A stretch of DNA of 64,000 bases from Streptomyces griseiscabiei (GCF_020010925.1 NZ_JAGJBZ010000004.1:310001-374000); one strand, 5' to 3'. Shown: positions 8,117 to 16,552, counted from the stretch's first letter. The notes: generated by a model from the letters alone, not told the origin. Numbers and translations are program-made.

Positions 8117-8875
8117 ATGCGCTTCACCTCTGAACGCCGTCTCGACGACGCTGTCCTCGAACGCGAATTCATCCTCGGTGACATCCCCGGAATCCTGTGG
8201 ACGCCCGCGTCTACCTCCGCATCCGCAACCGCCTCGGCACAGGCGCCCGCGCCGCTGATCCTGCTCAGCCCTCCTCCGCTCGGGATGCGCAAGGCGTATC
8301 CCCGGCTGGTGGGCCGGGCCCGGCACTCCGTGGCGGACGGCTTCGCCACGGCCGCCATCGAGTTCCCCGGCTGCGGCGACCGGCCCCGCCTGCCCGCCAC
8401 CGAGCGGGCCGTCGCCGACCTGCGCCGGGCCATGGAGGCCGGCGAGCCGGTCACCGACGAGATCATCGACGCCCTCGTCCTGCCCCTGGTCGACATGGCG
8501 GTCCCGGAATGGCAGACCGCCCTGGACGCCCTCCTGGCGCTGCCCGGGATCGGCGGCCCGGTCGGGTACTCGGGGGGAGTGATCTCCATCGGGACCCGGC
8601 TGGCGGTGGTCGAGCCGCGTATCTCGGCCGCTGTGCTGTTCGCCGGGAGTTTCGTCCCTCGCGTGATCTTCGACGAGGCCCGCCAGGTCACCATTCCCCT
8701 GCATGTCCTGCTGCAGTGGGACGACGAAGGCAACGACCGGCGGGCGGCCCTGGAACTGTTCGACGCCTTCGGCTCCAAGGAGAAGACGCTGCACGCCAAC
8801 ATGGGCGGCCACACCGGCGTCCCGCAGTTCGCGGGGGAGGCCGCGGCACAGTTCTTCACCCGACACCTGAGGTGA
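8117..8875 (+). CDS. Alpha/beta-hydrolase (dienelactone-hydrolase-like)
   Basis: A 252-residue alpha/beta-hydrolase. The nucleophile elbow GYSGG is near residue 155, the acid is probably in LLQWDDEGND near residue 203, and the base is His in GGHTGVPQ near residue 233. I choose ATG 8117 rather than ATG 8093 because GAAAGG lies seven bases ahead of it. A short Ala/Ser/Thr-rich insert follows residue 35. It probably hydrolyses a small ester or lactone; the substrate is unknown. It stands alone on the plus strand behind the candidate leader peptide. Confidence 0.78.
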   Translation: MRFTSERRLDDAVLEREFILGDIPGILWTPASTSASATASAQAPAPLILLSPPPLGMRKAYPRLVGRARHSVADGFATAAIEFPGCGDRPRLPATERAVADLRRAMEAGEPVTDEIIDALVLPLVDMAVPEWQTALDALLALPGIGGPVGYSGGVISIGTRLAVVEPRISAAVLFAGSFVPRVIFDEARQVTIPLHVLLQWDDEGNDRRAALELFDAFGSKEKTLHANMGGHTGVPQFAGEAAAQFFTRHLR

Positions 8876-9015
8876 TGACGCCCGGCCGTCGGGCCACCGG
8901 CAGACGGTGGCCGTGATGCCCGACGGCCGGTTCACCACCCGCCCACGGCGGAGGCTTCTTGCGGTGCATCGCCGGAGGAACCCCGAGGACCGTGCCGGTC
9001 AGTAGGGTCGTGGCC

Positions 9016-9441
9016 ATGGATGCGTTCTTACCGTTCCTGATCGCGGTGGTCGGCTTCGCGGTGGCGCTGGTCCCCTTTGTGTGGCTGGGGGTGCGTATCC
9101 GCCGCCGGGGCGCGGGTGGTGGGGCGATGAGCGGGGCCCTGGCCGCGTACGACGAGGCGTTCCGCGCGACCGCGCACGCGTCGTACGTCGAGATCAGGGC
9201 CCAGGCCGAACGCAGGGCGCCGCTCCCGTCGCCCGACGACCACTGGGCCCGAAGCCCCGGCCGGGCGGCCACCCGCACCGGGGCGTCGTCGTCGACGACA
9301 TCGGCGTCCCGACCGCGTCCGGGCCACGCCCGCCGAGGCCTACGCCGCTGGGCGGGCCGCCTGAGGCCAAGTCACCGTCAGTCGGCCTCGGCCGCGGCCT
9401 CGGCCTCGGCCGCGGTGGACGGGAACTCGTACACGGTGTAG
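9016..9441 (+). CDS. Small single-pass membrane protein, C-terminus overlapping the convergent gene
   Basis: A 141-residue protein beginning MDAFLPFLIAVVGFAVALVP, a signal-anchor helix, followed by a basic RIRRRG stop-transfer and a soluble tail. Codon 5 is TTA (9028-9030), a rare leucine codon that makes translation dependent on the bldA tRNA in Streptomyces. Near RRGLRRWAGRL the frame passes an out-of-frame TGA and runs a further 20 residues into the 3' end of the convergent acetyltransferase gene (64-bp overlap), which suggests that the original stop was lost. Function unknown. Confidence 0.6.
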   Translation: MDAFLPFLIAVVGFAVALVPFVWLGVRIRRRGAGGGAMSGALAAYDEAFRATAHASYVEIRAQAERRAPLPSPDDHWARSPGRAATRTGASSSTTSASRPRPGHARRGLRRWAGRLRPSHRQSASAAASASAAVDGNSYTV

Positions 9442-10286
9442 TCGGTGAGGCGGACGTATCCGAGGCGCCGGTAGAGGGCGTTGCTGGTGGCGTTGCCGGG
9501 GTCGGTGAACAGCACGACGTCCGTCGCGCCGGCGGCCAGCGCGGCGCGGCTCGTCTCGACGGTCACGGCACCCGCGTAGCCGCGGCCCCGGAGATGGGCC
9601 GGGGTGTAGACGGGGTCCACCCGGATCATGCCGCCGACGACCGAGGTCGCGGCCGCCATGGAGACGGGGGTGCCGTCTGGGGTCTCCCAGAACGTGTAGT
9701 GCCGGTCGCCGAAGCGGGAGTCGTCCCAGGCGCCGGCGTCGATCAGGTCGATGGAGACCTGTTCCCCGACGGCGACACAGAACTCCCGGCAGAAGCGGAT
9801 GAGTTGCTCCCGGTCCCCCTCGCCCACGACCCGCCCCCGGCCCTCCGGGAACGGCTCCTGCGGGGTGAGCGTGCCGAGGCGGTAGAGATGGAGCCGCGTG
9901 GTGGCCACCGGCGTGGCACCGCTCCGCCGCTGCCAGGCCTCGGCGAAAGCGGTGGACGTCTCGTGGTCCGCGCTGACACCGGGGACGGGGTGACCGAGGT
10001 CGGCCAGGCGGTCGGCGAGCGCGTCGGCCTGCTCGCGCGTGGCGGGGGCGAGGCTCAGGAAGGACGCGCGGGTGCGCTGGATGAAGGCGGCGTGGACCTC
10101 GCCGTCTCGCTCCAGTCGGCCGAATACCGGCGCTTCGGAGCCGTGCGCGGCGACGCCGTTCGCTCGGTACTTCTCGGTCACTGTCAGCTGCATGGTGTGC
10201 AGGGCGGGCCGCGAGCGCAGGAACTCCCCTGCTCGGGCATGAAAAACGTGAACGTCTTCGGTGAGATGCCAGTCATCGGAACGCAT
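9378..10286 (-). CDS. GNAT-family N-acetyltransferase
   Basis: A 302-residue protein. The C-terminal third carries the GNAT acetyl-CoA-binding signature HLRGRGYAGAVT near residue 230 followed by the TDPGNATSNALYRRLGY helix typical of the fold. The N-terminal half is a second, degenerate GNAT-like region, as often seen in this subfamily. Start ATG 10286 (MRSDDWHL) is preceded by GGGAG. The tail ends in an Ala/Glu-rich stretch (AAEAEAAAEAD). The acceptor is unknown. It converges on the small membrane-protein gene. Confidence 0.85.
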   Translation of the reverse strand: MRSDDWHLTEDVHVFHARAGEFLRSRPALHTMQLTVTEKYRANGVAAHGSEAPVFGRLERDGEVHAAFIQRTRASFLSLAPATREQADALADRLADLGHPVPGVSADHETSTAFAEAWQRRSGATPVATTRLHLYRLGTLTPQEPFPEGRGRVVGEGDREQLIRFCREFCVAVGEQVSIDLIDAGAWDDSRFGDRHYTFWETPDGTPVSMAAATSVVGGMIRVDPVYTPAHLRGRGYAGAVTVETSRAALAAGATDVVLFTDPGNATSNALYRRLGYVRLTDYTVYEFPSTAAEAEAAAEAD

Positions 10287-10430
10287 GCCCCATGCTCCCG
10301 GACCCCACCACCCCACCCCGGACTTTCCAGCCAGCCCGATCCACCGACCTGGCGGTGCCGGACCGACGCCTCCTCGCGCCGGACCGGCGGCGGGTCCGGG
10401 ACTCCGCCACTCCGTATCGGGCACTACGCA

Positions 10431-10922
10431 TTACGTATCAGGACCATGTATCCGGGACGACGACGTGTCCGGAAGCTGCCGACGAGCGCGCCAGAGCCGT
10501 CTGAGGGCTTCGAGTTCGGCTCGGGGGAAGTGCTCGCCCCACTTGCCTCGGTAGCCGCTCTCGCCGTAGGTCTGCGCGACCTCGTCGAAGCAGCGGATCA
10601 CGGCGCGGGCGAGTGCGTTGATGCCGAGCTGGCTCGACCAGATCTCTGTTCCCCTGTTGTCGTGATCGCTGCCGTCGCGCAGTTCCAGCACGCGGATCCA
10701 GATGTCGTCGCCTTCGCGATAGAAGATCCACCGGTAAGCGGTCGGTTCGGCCTCGAACTGGACACGGCTCTCCGCCGCCCCCGCGAGGAGTCGGGCCACC
10801 GCGGTCAGGAACTCCTCGGGTGCACTGGTGATGTGGGACGCAGTGAGCTCGACCTTGGCGTGCTGATCCTCAAGGGCGCAGTCGGCCCAGCCGTGGGTGC
10901 CCAGCACCCAGGTGATACGCAT
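10431..10922 (-). CDS. Hypothetical protein, internal start within the NUDIX frame
   Basis: A 163-residue product starting MRITWVLGTHGWADCALED. A strong GGAGG lies at 10927-10931, six bases ahead of this ATG, which shows that the segment is or was translated independently. Visible features include AYRWIFYREGDDIWIRVLEL and YGESGYRGKWGEHFPRAELE; I recognise it as a stand-alone streptomycete protein type of unknown function. It lies in the same frame as the upstream NUDIX gene with no stop between them, so the ribosome could make both a fusion and this short form. Confidence 0.65.
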   Translation of the reverse strand: MRITWVLGTHGWADCALEDQHAKVELTASHITSAPEEFLTAVARLLAGAAESRVQFEAEPTAYRWIFYREGDDIWIRVLELRDGSDHDNRGTEIWSSQLGINALARAVIRCFDEVAQTYGESGYRGKWGEHFPRAELEALRRLWRARRQLPDTSSSRIHGPDT

Positions 10923-11450
10923 GCCGGGACCTCCTGAGACGAGAGGGGCGGACCGCGCGGCCCTGAACGCGAGATACCGGCCGAAGGCCTCGTGGCTGTC
11001 GGGGGTGAAGCGCCGGTCCGGAAGCGCCGCCCGCAGCTCCGGCCCGGTCAGCCAGCCGTGCCAGGCGACCTCGTCGGGATCGGCGGCCACGGTGTCGGGC
11101 ACCACGGCTTCGTGCACGCCGAGCCAGTGAGGGCTCAGACCGCCGCGGTTGAGGAACGTGAACAGCAGGCGTGGCAGCACACGAATGCCCAGCTCTTCGG
11201 ACAGCTCACGCGCGGCGGCCTGTTCATAGGACTCACCCACATCCACGGCGCCACCGACCACGACCTCGTAGAGCCCGGGGAAGCGCGACAGCCGCTCCGA
11301 CCGCCGGTGAACGAGGATCCGGCCGCCCTCATCACGGCACACCGTCACGGCGACCCGGTGCAGCCAGCCCTCCCGGACGGCCTGCCGGCGGCTGACGACC
11401 ACCCCCAGCGCACGATCTCGATCGTCGACACGCTCCACCAGTTCGTCCAC
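10431..11450 (-). CDS. NUDIX hydrolase read through into a downstream domain
   Basis: Residues about 1-175 are a NUDIX hydrolase of the isopentenyl-diphosphate-isomerase-like subgroup. The Nudix box fits perfectly: G-x5-E-x7-RELSEELGI near residues 65-87. Such enzymes cleave nucleoside diphosphate-X compounds. There is no stop codon at the expected end; the frame continues through SAPLVSGGPG into the methionine of a second, separately recognisable protein, giving a 339-residue fusion. I take GTG 11450 (VDELVERVDD) as the start because AGGG lies about ten bases upstream; a TTG at 11552 inside the divergent operator is less likely. Whether the fusion or two products are made is unclear. Confidence 0.7.
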   Translation of the reverse strand: MDELVERVDDRDRALGVVVSRRQAVREGWLHRVAVTVCRDEGGRILVHRRSERLSRFPGLYEVVVGGAVDVGESYEQAAARELSEELGIRVLPRLLFTFLNRGGLSPHWLGVHEAVVPDTVAADPDEVAWHGWLTGPELRAALPDRRFTPDSHEAFGRYLAFRAARSAPLVSGGPGMRITWVLGTHGWADCALEDQHAKVELTASHITSAPEEFLTAVARLLAGAAESRVQFEAEPTAYRWIFYREGDDIWIRVLELRDGSDHDNRGTEIWSSQLGINALARAVIRCFDEVAQTYGESGYRGKWGEHFPRAELEALRRLWRARRQLPDTSSSRIHGPDT

Positions 11451-11532
11451 GAGGCAACCCTGACAGAGCCCACCGACAACGCCGCTTCCCGGAGCCCGGG
11501 CACGACAGGGCTCGCAGTGGTCTAGCGCACTT

Positions 11533-11552
11533 TTGCAAGCGGCTGCTTGCAA
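11533..11552. promoter_or_regulatory. Perfect inverted repeat, candidate operator of the XRE regulator
   Basis: TTGCAAGC and GCTTGCAA form a perfect 8-bp-arm inverted repeat around GGCT, about 31 bp upstream of the XRE gene start and in the divergent gap towards the NUDIX gene. XRE/HTH_3 regulators bind this size of palindrome, so autoregulation is likely. This is inference from position and symmetry. Confidence 0.6.
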
Positions 11553-11582
11553 TAGTTAGCGGGGGTGGGGCATGGTGGAGGC

Positions 11583-12068
11583 ATGGCATCGCTCAACGTC
11601 GGCAATCTTGGTGAGTATCTGCGTGAACAGCGGCGGAACGCGCAGCTGTCGCTCAGGCAGCTCGCCGACGCCGCCGGGGTGTCCAATCCGTATCTGAGCC
11701 AGATCGAGCGCGGGCTGCGCAAGCCGAGCGCGGAGGTGTTGCAGCAGGTCGCCAAGGCCCTGCGGATCTCCGCCGAGACGCTGTACGTGCGGGCCGGCAT
11801 CCTCGACGCCGAGCGGGATCGCGACGAGGTGGAGACACGTGCCGTCATCCTCGCCGATCCCACGCTGAACGAGCGGCAGAAGCAGGTGCTGCTCCAGATC
11901 TACGAGTCCTTCCGCAAGGAGAACGGGTTCGAGATCGACAGCGAGATCGGCAGCGAAGGCGGGGTCGGGCTCGGTGCCGGCACCGGTACCGGTACCGACG
12001 AGGTCTCGGCACCCGGCTCCGCCGCGGCCGGCGGCGGCGATGTCGCTCCGCGTGAGACGGCGAGTTGA
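11583..12068 (+). CDS. XRE-family HTH regulator (Rv0474-like)
   Basis: A 161-residue protein. Residues about 8-65 are an HTH_3 domain containing LRQLADAAGVSNPYLSQIER. The middle is helical (LNERQKQVLLQIYESFRKEN) and the tail is a Gly/Thr/Ala-rich, acidic linker. ATG 11583 is chosen because GGTGGAG precedes it. The next two genes encode an HbhA-like protein and a DUF2516 membrane protein, the same order as Rv0474-hbhA(Rv0475)-Rv0476 in Mycobacterium tuberculosis. It probably controls itself and perhaps these neighbours through the inverted repeat at 11533-11552. Confidence 0.87.
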   Translation: MASLNVGNLGEYLREQRRNAQLSLRQLADAAGVSNPYLSQIERGLRKPSAEVLQQVAKALRISAETLYVRAGILDAERDRDEVETRAVILADPTLNERQKQVLLQIYESFRKENGFEIDSEIGSEGGVGLGAGTGTGTDEVSAPGSAAAGGGDVAPRETAS

Positions 12069-12169
12069 TGACGCGGACCGGTACGAGCACAAGTACGTGT
12101 ACGAGTGCGTGTGCGTGTATGAGTACGGCATAAAACCCTCAGCTGAAAGCAATTCGGAGGATTCTCACC

Positions 12170-12775
12170 ATGGCCATCACCGACGACATCCGTAAGGCCG
12201 TCACCGACCCGACGCCGTTCTACTTCGCCGCCGGCACCGCCGACCTCGCCCTCCAGCAGGCCAAGAAGGTGCCCGGCATCGTCGAGCAGCTGCGCGCCGA
12301 TGCGCCGGCCCGGATCGACGCCGTACGCCAGACCGACCCGAAGGCCGTGCAGGAGAAGGCGACCGCCCGGGTCAAGGAGACCCAGGAGAACCTCCAGACC
12401 AAGGTCACTGAGCTGATCGGCACCCTCGACACCGACCTGAAGAAGCTCGGTGAGACCGCCCAGGACCTCGCGCTGCGCAGCGTCGGCGTCGCCGCCGAGT
12501 ACGCGGTGAAGGCCCGGGAGACGTACGAGAAGGTCGCCGAGCACGGTGAGCAGGCCGTGAAGACCTGGCGTGGCGAGGCCGCGGAGGAGATCGAGGAGCT
12601 GGCGATCGCCGTCGAGCCCAAGGCCCAGCCGGTCGAGGTCAAGGACGAGCCGGCCGTGAAGCCGGTCCCGGCCCAGGCCGCCCCCGCCCCCGCCGCCGCC
12701 AAGAAGCCCGCGCCGAAGAAGGCCCCGGCCCGGAAGCCCACGACCGCGAAGAAGACCACCCCGCCCGCCAAGTAG
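12170..12775 (+). CDS. HbhA-like (heparin-binding hemagglutinin homologue) helical protein
   Basis: A 201-residue protein. Residues about 1-145 form a long amphipathic helix or coiled coil with regular Lys/Glu repeats. The C-terminal 50 residues are a Pro/Ala/Lys tail (for example AAKKPAPKKAPARKPTTAKK), the hallmark of mycobacterial HbhA, whose Lys-rich tail binds heparan sulfate. In Streptomyces the role is unknown; HbhA relatives also influence lipid bodies and cell surfaces. The start has a clear GGAGG nine bases upstream. There is no signal peptide, as in HbhA. It lies 101 bp behind the XRE gene and ahead of the DUF2516 gene. Confidence 0.82.
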   Translation: MAITDDIRKAVTDPTPFYFAAGTADLALQQAKKVPGIVEQLRADAPARIDAVRQTDPKAVQEKATARVKETQENLQTKVTELIGTLDTDLKKLGETAQDLALRSVGVAAEYAVKARETYEKVAEHGEQAVKTWRGEAAEEIEELAIAVEPKAQPVEVKDEPAVKPVPAQAAPAPAAAKKPAPKKAPARKPTTAKKTTPPAK

Positions 12776-13020
12776 GCGGCAGGGCGCGCTTCCGCGTGGG
12801 CGACATAGCCGACGGCGAGGTCGGCGACAGAGCGAGAGGCATCCGCGTGGTGCTTCGGAGGTACCGGAGATGCCGGAGGTATCAGGGTTGTCCGTGTGAC
12901 GACCGTCCGGCACCTCACGGTACGGAGACGGGCCGGGCACCTTTGGGGTGACCGGCCCGTTCTACGGGTACGGTGGCCGCGTAGGAGTCGTCAGTCGAGA
13001 GAGCGAACGGAACGGGTGGT

Positions 13021-13374
13021 GTGAGCGGCATGCTGATGACGGGCTTCGCGGGGTTCCTGGGACTTCTGAAGATCGTCCTGATGGCCCTCGCCGCGTTCGG
13101 GCTGTTCGACGCCGCGTTCCGGCGTGAGGACGCGTTCCGTGCGGCGGACAAGCAGACCAAGGTGTTCTGGCTGATCATCCTCGGGATCGCCCTCGTCGTG
13201 AGCTGGCTGTTCTCGATCCTGTCGTTCCTGCCGATCATCGGCGTCATCGCGAGCATCGTCTACATCGTGGATGTGCGGCCCGCGGTCAAGCAGGTCTCCG
13301 GCGGTGGAGGCGGCGGCGGTCGCCGCGGCTCCAGCAGCGACGGTCCGTACGGGCCGTACAACGGCGGCCGGTGA
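13021..13374 (+). CDS. DUF2516 small membrane protein (Rv0476-like)
   Basis: A 117-residue protein with two or three hydrophobic helices: residues about 8-32, 45-68 and 70-85 (FLPIIGVIASIVYIVDVRP). The glycine-rich tail ends inside a 36-bp DNA repeat. DUF2516 proteins follow hbhA in mycobacteria as well, so the linkage is old, but no function is known. GTG 13021 is the first start; ATG 13030 is a possible alternative. It would sit in the cytoplasmic membrane. Confidence 0.82.
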   Translation: MSGMLMTGFAGFLGLLKIVLMALAAFGLFDAAFRREDAFRAADKQTKVFWLIILGIALVVSWLFSILSFLPIIGVIASIVYIVDVRPAVKQVSGGGGGGGRRGSSSDGPYGPYNGGR

Positions 13375-13453
13375 CCACCTCTCCAGGGGCCGTACCACGG
13401 CCGCCGGTGACCACCTCTCCAGGGGCCGTACCACGGCCGCCGGTGACCACCTC
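13368..13453. repeat. 36-bp direct tandem repeat, 2.4 copies, covering the DUF2516 stop codon
   Basis: The unit starts CCGGTGACCACCTCTCCAGG and recurs at 13368, 13404 and 13440 with a period of 36. The stop codon of the DUF2516 gene lies in the first copy. Further GGCCGTCCGTACT-type repeats follow to about 13505. With only 2.4 contiguous copies and no spacers it is a tandem duplication, not a CRISPR array. The rest of 13375-13549 holds no gene. Confidence 0.85.
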
Positions 13454-13549
13454 CGTACGGGCCGCCGTCCGTACTACGGCCGTCCGTACTGCGGCCGTCC
13501 GTGACCGCACGGACCTTGGTGCGGTGTGATCGCACGGCCCTCGGTGCGG

Positions 13550-15007
13550 TCAGGCTTCGCGGTCCAGTAGGAGGACCGCCACGTCGTCGGTCAGTTCGCC
13601 GCCGTTGAGGTCGCGGACCTCGTTCACCGCCGCGCGCAGCAGATCCTCGCCGCGCAGCCCCTCGGTGAGCTGGCGGCGGACCATCTCCACCATCCCGTCC
13701 TGGCCCAGCCGCTCCTTGCCCTGACCGATCCGGCCCTCTATCAGGCCGTCGGTGTAGAGCATCAGACTCCAGGCGGCGCCCAGCTCGATCTGGGTGCGGG
13801 GCCAGCGGGCGTTCGGGAGCAGGCCGAGGGCGGGGCCGCCGTTGTCGTACGGCAGCAGCTCGGCCGGTGGTGTGGGCAGGCCGTTCCGCCCGTGGCGGAC
13901 GATCAGCGGGGCCGGGTGGCCGGCCAGGCAGAGGCCCGCGCGGCGGCCGTCGGGGGCGATGTCGACCGTGCAGAGCGTCGCGAAGATCTCGTCGCTCTCG
14001 CGCTCGTGCTCCAGGACGCGCTGGAGCGTGGACAGCAGTTCGTCGCCGCACAGCCCCGCGAACGTCAGCGCCCGCCAGGCGATCCGCAGCTCCACACCGA
14101 GCGCCGCCTCGTCGGGGCCGTGCCCGCAGACGTCGCCGATCATGACGTGGACCGTGCCGTCCGGGGTGCGGACGGTGTCGTAGAAGTCGCCCCCGAGCAG
14201 GGCGCGGGAACGGCCCGGCCGGTAGCGGGCGGCGAACCGCAGGGACGAACCCTCCAGCAGGGGCGTCGGCAGCAGGCCGCGCTCCAGGCGGGCGTTCTCC
14301 TGGGCGCGCAGCTTGGACTCCGTCAGACGGCGCTCGGCCGTGTCCGACCGTTTGCGCTCCACCGCGTAGCGGATCGCGCGGCTCAGGAGGCGGCCGTCCA
14401 CTTCGTCCCGGAAAAGGTAGTCCTGGGCGCCGACCCGGACCGCCTCCGTGCCGCGTTCGGCGTCACCCGAGTCGGTGAGGGCCAGGACGGCGTGGCGCGG
14501 GGCCAGCTCCAGGACGTGCTTGAGGACGGCGAGTTCGTCGTCGGGGTGGTCGGCGGCCTCGGTGTCCGCCTCGGGGTCCGCGGGGGCGGGGCGGGGCGGG
14601 GCCGGGAGCGCCAGGTCCAGGAGGATGCAGTTGACGTCGTCGGTCAGCAGCCGCTGGGCCTCGGTGAGGTTGCGGGCGGTGCGGACGCGGATCGGCCTGC
14701 CCGTGGAGTCGAGCAGTTCGGGCACGTTGAGGGAACCCGCCGGGTCGTCCTCGATGAGGAGCACCGTGAGGTTGGTGGGGCCGCCGGGCTGGGCGATCGG
14801 GCCGGCGGGGGCCGTGGCCGAGGGGCCCGGGCCCGGGGCGCGGTCGCCGGTGGGGCCGGGCGGGCGTGTGGAGTTGTCTGCAGGGGCCAGGGCCGAGGCG
14901 TTCATGGCAGCCCCCTCTCCGGACGGTCCGCTGGGCGCGGACACGGCGTGCGCCTGACCACTTTCCACGGCCGGGATCGCTCTCTGCCGCGGTACGGGTA
15001 CGGGCAT
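13550..15007 (-). CDS. Receiver-domain PP2C/SpoIIE-type protein phosphatase
   Basis: A 485-residue protein. After a Pro/Ala-rich N-terminus, residues about 82-210 form a response-regulator receiver with LLIEDDPAG and a phospho-acceptor Asp in ILLDLALP; an acidic PEADTEAADHPDDE insert follows. A short helical linker (RRLTESKLRAQENARLERGLL) leads to a PP2C_SpoIIE phosphatase domain with the metal motifs GGDFYDTV, GDVCGHGPDEAA and YTDGLIEG. Such proteins dephosphorylate anti-sigma-factor antagonists, so this one probably links a histidine kinase to partner switching; no kinase gene is adjacent. Two starts are plausible: ATG 15007 (with GGGAAGGAA upstream) and ATG 14905 (with GGAGAGGGGG upstream). 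I use the longer. Confidence 0.85.
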   Translation of the reverse strand: MPVPVPRQRAIPAVESGQAHAVSAPSGPSGEGAAMNASALAPADNSTRPPGPTGDRAPGPGPSATAPAGPIAQPGGPTNLTVLLIEDDPAGSLNVPELLDSTGRPIRVRTARNLTEAQRLLTDDVNCILLDLALPAPPRPAPADPEADTEAADHPDDELAVLKHVLELAPRHAVLALTDSGDAERGTEAVRVGAQDYLFRDEVDGRLLSRAIRYAVERKRSDTAERRLTESKLRAQENARLERGLLPTPLLEGSSLRFAARYRPGRSRALLGGDFYDTVRTPDGTVHVMIGDVCGHGPDEAALGVELRIAWRALTFAGLCGDELLSTLQRVLEHERESDEIFATLCTVDIAPDGRRAGLCLAGHPAPLIVRHGRNGLPTPPAELLPYDNGGPALGLLPNARWPRTQIELGAAWSLMLYTDGLIEGRIGQGKERLGQDGMVEMVRRQLTEGLRGEDLLRAAVNEVRDLNGGELTDDVAVLLLDREA

Positions 15008-15427
15008 CGTGTTGGGTTCCTTCCCTCCCCCCGAGGGCACGGCGGGGCGAGGGACCTCGACCCACCGACGGGGACCATAGCGCCCGGCGCCGCCGCAGCG
15101 GAATGGTCGGCGGGGCGCCGGGCGGCAAACAGCCGGTGTCATATGCCGCATCCTGTACCGCACTTGGACATGGCAGGGCTTTCTCCTGGGATGACGTATG
15201 TCACGCGGTGGAGGTTGAGCGGGCCGGGGGAAGGTGGTGAGAGTCACGTGGGGTGGGTCACTGCCCCGTCTCCGCCCCGTCTCCGCCCCGTCCGTGCCCC
15301 GTCCCTGCCCCCCACGCTGTCCCGTCCCCAAGGGTTGCGCCCCCTGGGCTCCCGCCGGATCGGCGGCCCCGGCGCGTCCGGCGGTCCCGGCGCGCCCGAC
15401 GGTCCCGGCGCGCCCAACGGCTCCGGC

Positions 15428-16552
15428 TCACGCGTCGGGTCGTACGACTCCCAGGATCTGCATCGTCCCCGCGCCCGCGATCGTCACCTTTCGGTTCGGC
15501 CGGGGGGCGTGGACCATCGAGCCGTTGCCCAGGTACATGGCCACATGGCTGGCGTCGGCGTTGTAGATGATCAGGTCGCCGGGGCGCATGTCCTGGATGT
15601 CGATGTGCTTGAGCCGGCGCCACTGCTCCTGGGAGGTGCGGGGGACGGTCAGGCCGGCGGCGGCCCAGGCCTGGCTGGTGAGGCCGGAACAGTCGTACGT
15701 GTCAGGGCCCTCGGCGCCCCATTCGTACCATTTGCCTATCTGGTCCGTCGCGAACTTCACGGCCTTCTTGCCCTGCGGGGACGCCTTGCCGTTGATCTCG
15801 TCGAGGATGCCGGAGTCGAGCCACGCGGCCTGTGACTGCTGCGCGGCATCCTCCTCCAACTGCGCCAGCCGCTCCCGCTCGTCGTCCTCCAGCTGTGCTT
15901 CCAGCTCCTCGGCGGCGGCGATCTGCTTCTTGATCTTCTTCTTGGCCTTCTCCTTGGCCTTGCGGTTGGTCTCCAGCTTCTCCCAGCGCGCCGAGGCGTC
16001 CTTGGAGTACTGCTCCAAGTCCTGCTGGGTCCGCGTCATTTCGGCGAGCAGGCCCTTGCTCGCGAGCTGGCCCTGGCGCACCCGGTCCGCGCCCTCCAGG
16101 AAGTCCTGGGGGTTCTCGCTCAGCCACAGCTGGACCTCGGGCGGAAGGCCCCCGCCGCGGTACTGGGCGCGGGCCGCGGCGCCGATGAGGTCCTGCAGCT
16201 TGTCCAGCTTCTGCTGGCCCTTGACGACCTCGTGGGCCAGATCGACGAGTTCCTCGGACTGCTGGTCGGCCTTCTCCTCGGCCGCGTTGTACGCGTCCGT
16301 CGCGACCGCCGCGTCGTGGTAGAGGCCCTCCAGCTTGGCGCGTACGACCTCCAGCTCCTCGTTCGTCACCGGGGTCGACACCGGGGGCGACGGCGACGGT
16401 GACGCCGAGGGCGAGGCGGGGGCGGAGGGGCCCGGGGTCGGCTCGGTCGGTTTGGACTGGCTCGCGTACGCGTTCACCGGTGCGCCCAGCACCGTTATCG
16501 CGCAGACCACGGCCACGGCCGCCATGGTCAGCTTCCGCTTGCCGACTCCCAT
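15428..16552 (-). CDS. Secreted NlpC/P60-family peptidoglycan endopeptidase
   Basis: A 374-residue exported cell-wall hydrolase. It starts with MGVGKRKL and a signal peptide ending near NAYAS, then a Pro/Ser-rich spacer, two coiled-coil stretches (residues about 65-220, Glu/Lys/Ala-rich), and a C-terminal NlpC/P60 domain. Catalytic Cys is in YDCSGLTSQAW near residue 287 and His in DASHVAMYLGNG near residue 337. These enzymes cut the D-Glu to diamino-acid bond in stem peptides; the architecture is like RipA/SCO-type hydrolases. I use ATG 16552 instead of ATG 16585 because the signal peptide then has the usual length. The 281-bp region upstream shows no c-di-AMP riboswitch signature. Confidence 0.87.
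   Translation of the reverse strand: MGVGKRKLTMAAVAVVCAITVLGAPVNAYASQSKPTEPTPGPSAPASPSASPSPSPPVSTPVTNEELEVVRAKLEGLYHDAAVATDAYNAAEEKADQQSEELVDLAHEVVKGQQKLDKLQDLIGAAARAQYRGGGLPPEVQLWLSENPQDFLEGADRVRQGQLASKGLLAEMTRTQQDLEQYSKDASARWEKLETNRKAKEKAKKKIKKQIAAAEELEAQLEDDERERLAQLEEDAAQQSQAAWLDSGILDEINGKASPQGKKAVKFATDQIGKWYEWGAEGPDTYDCSGLTSQAWAAAGLTVPRTSQEQWRRLKHIDIQDMRPGDLIIYNADASHVAMYLGNGSMVHAPRPNRKVTIAGAGTMQILGVVRPDA

Noticed and set aside
13368..13505. CRISPR array
   Set aside because: The 36-bp units are directly contiguous without unique spacers, there are only 2.4 copies, and no cas genes are nearby.
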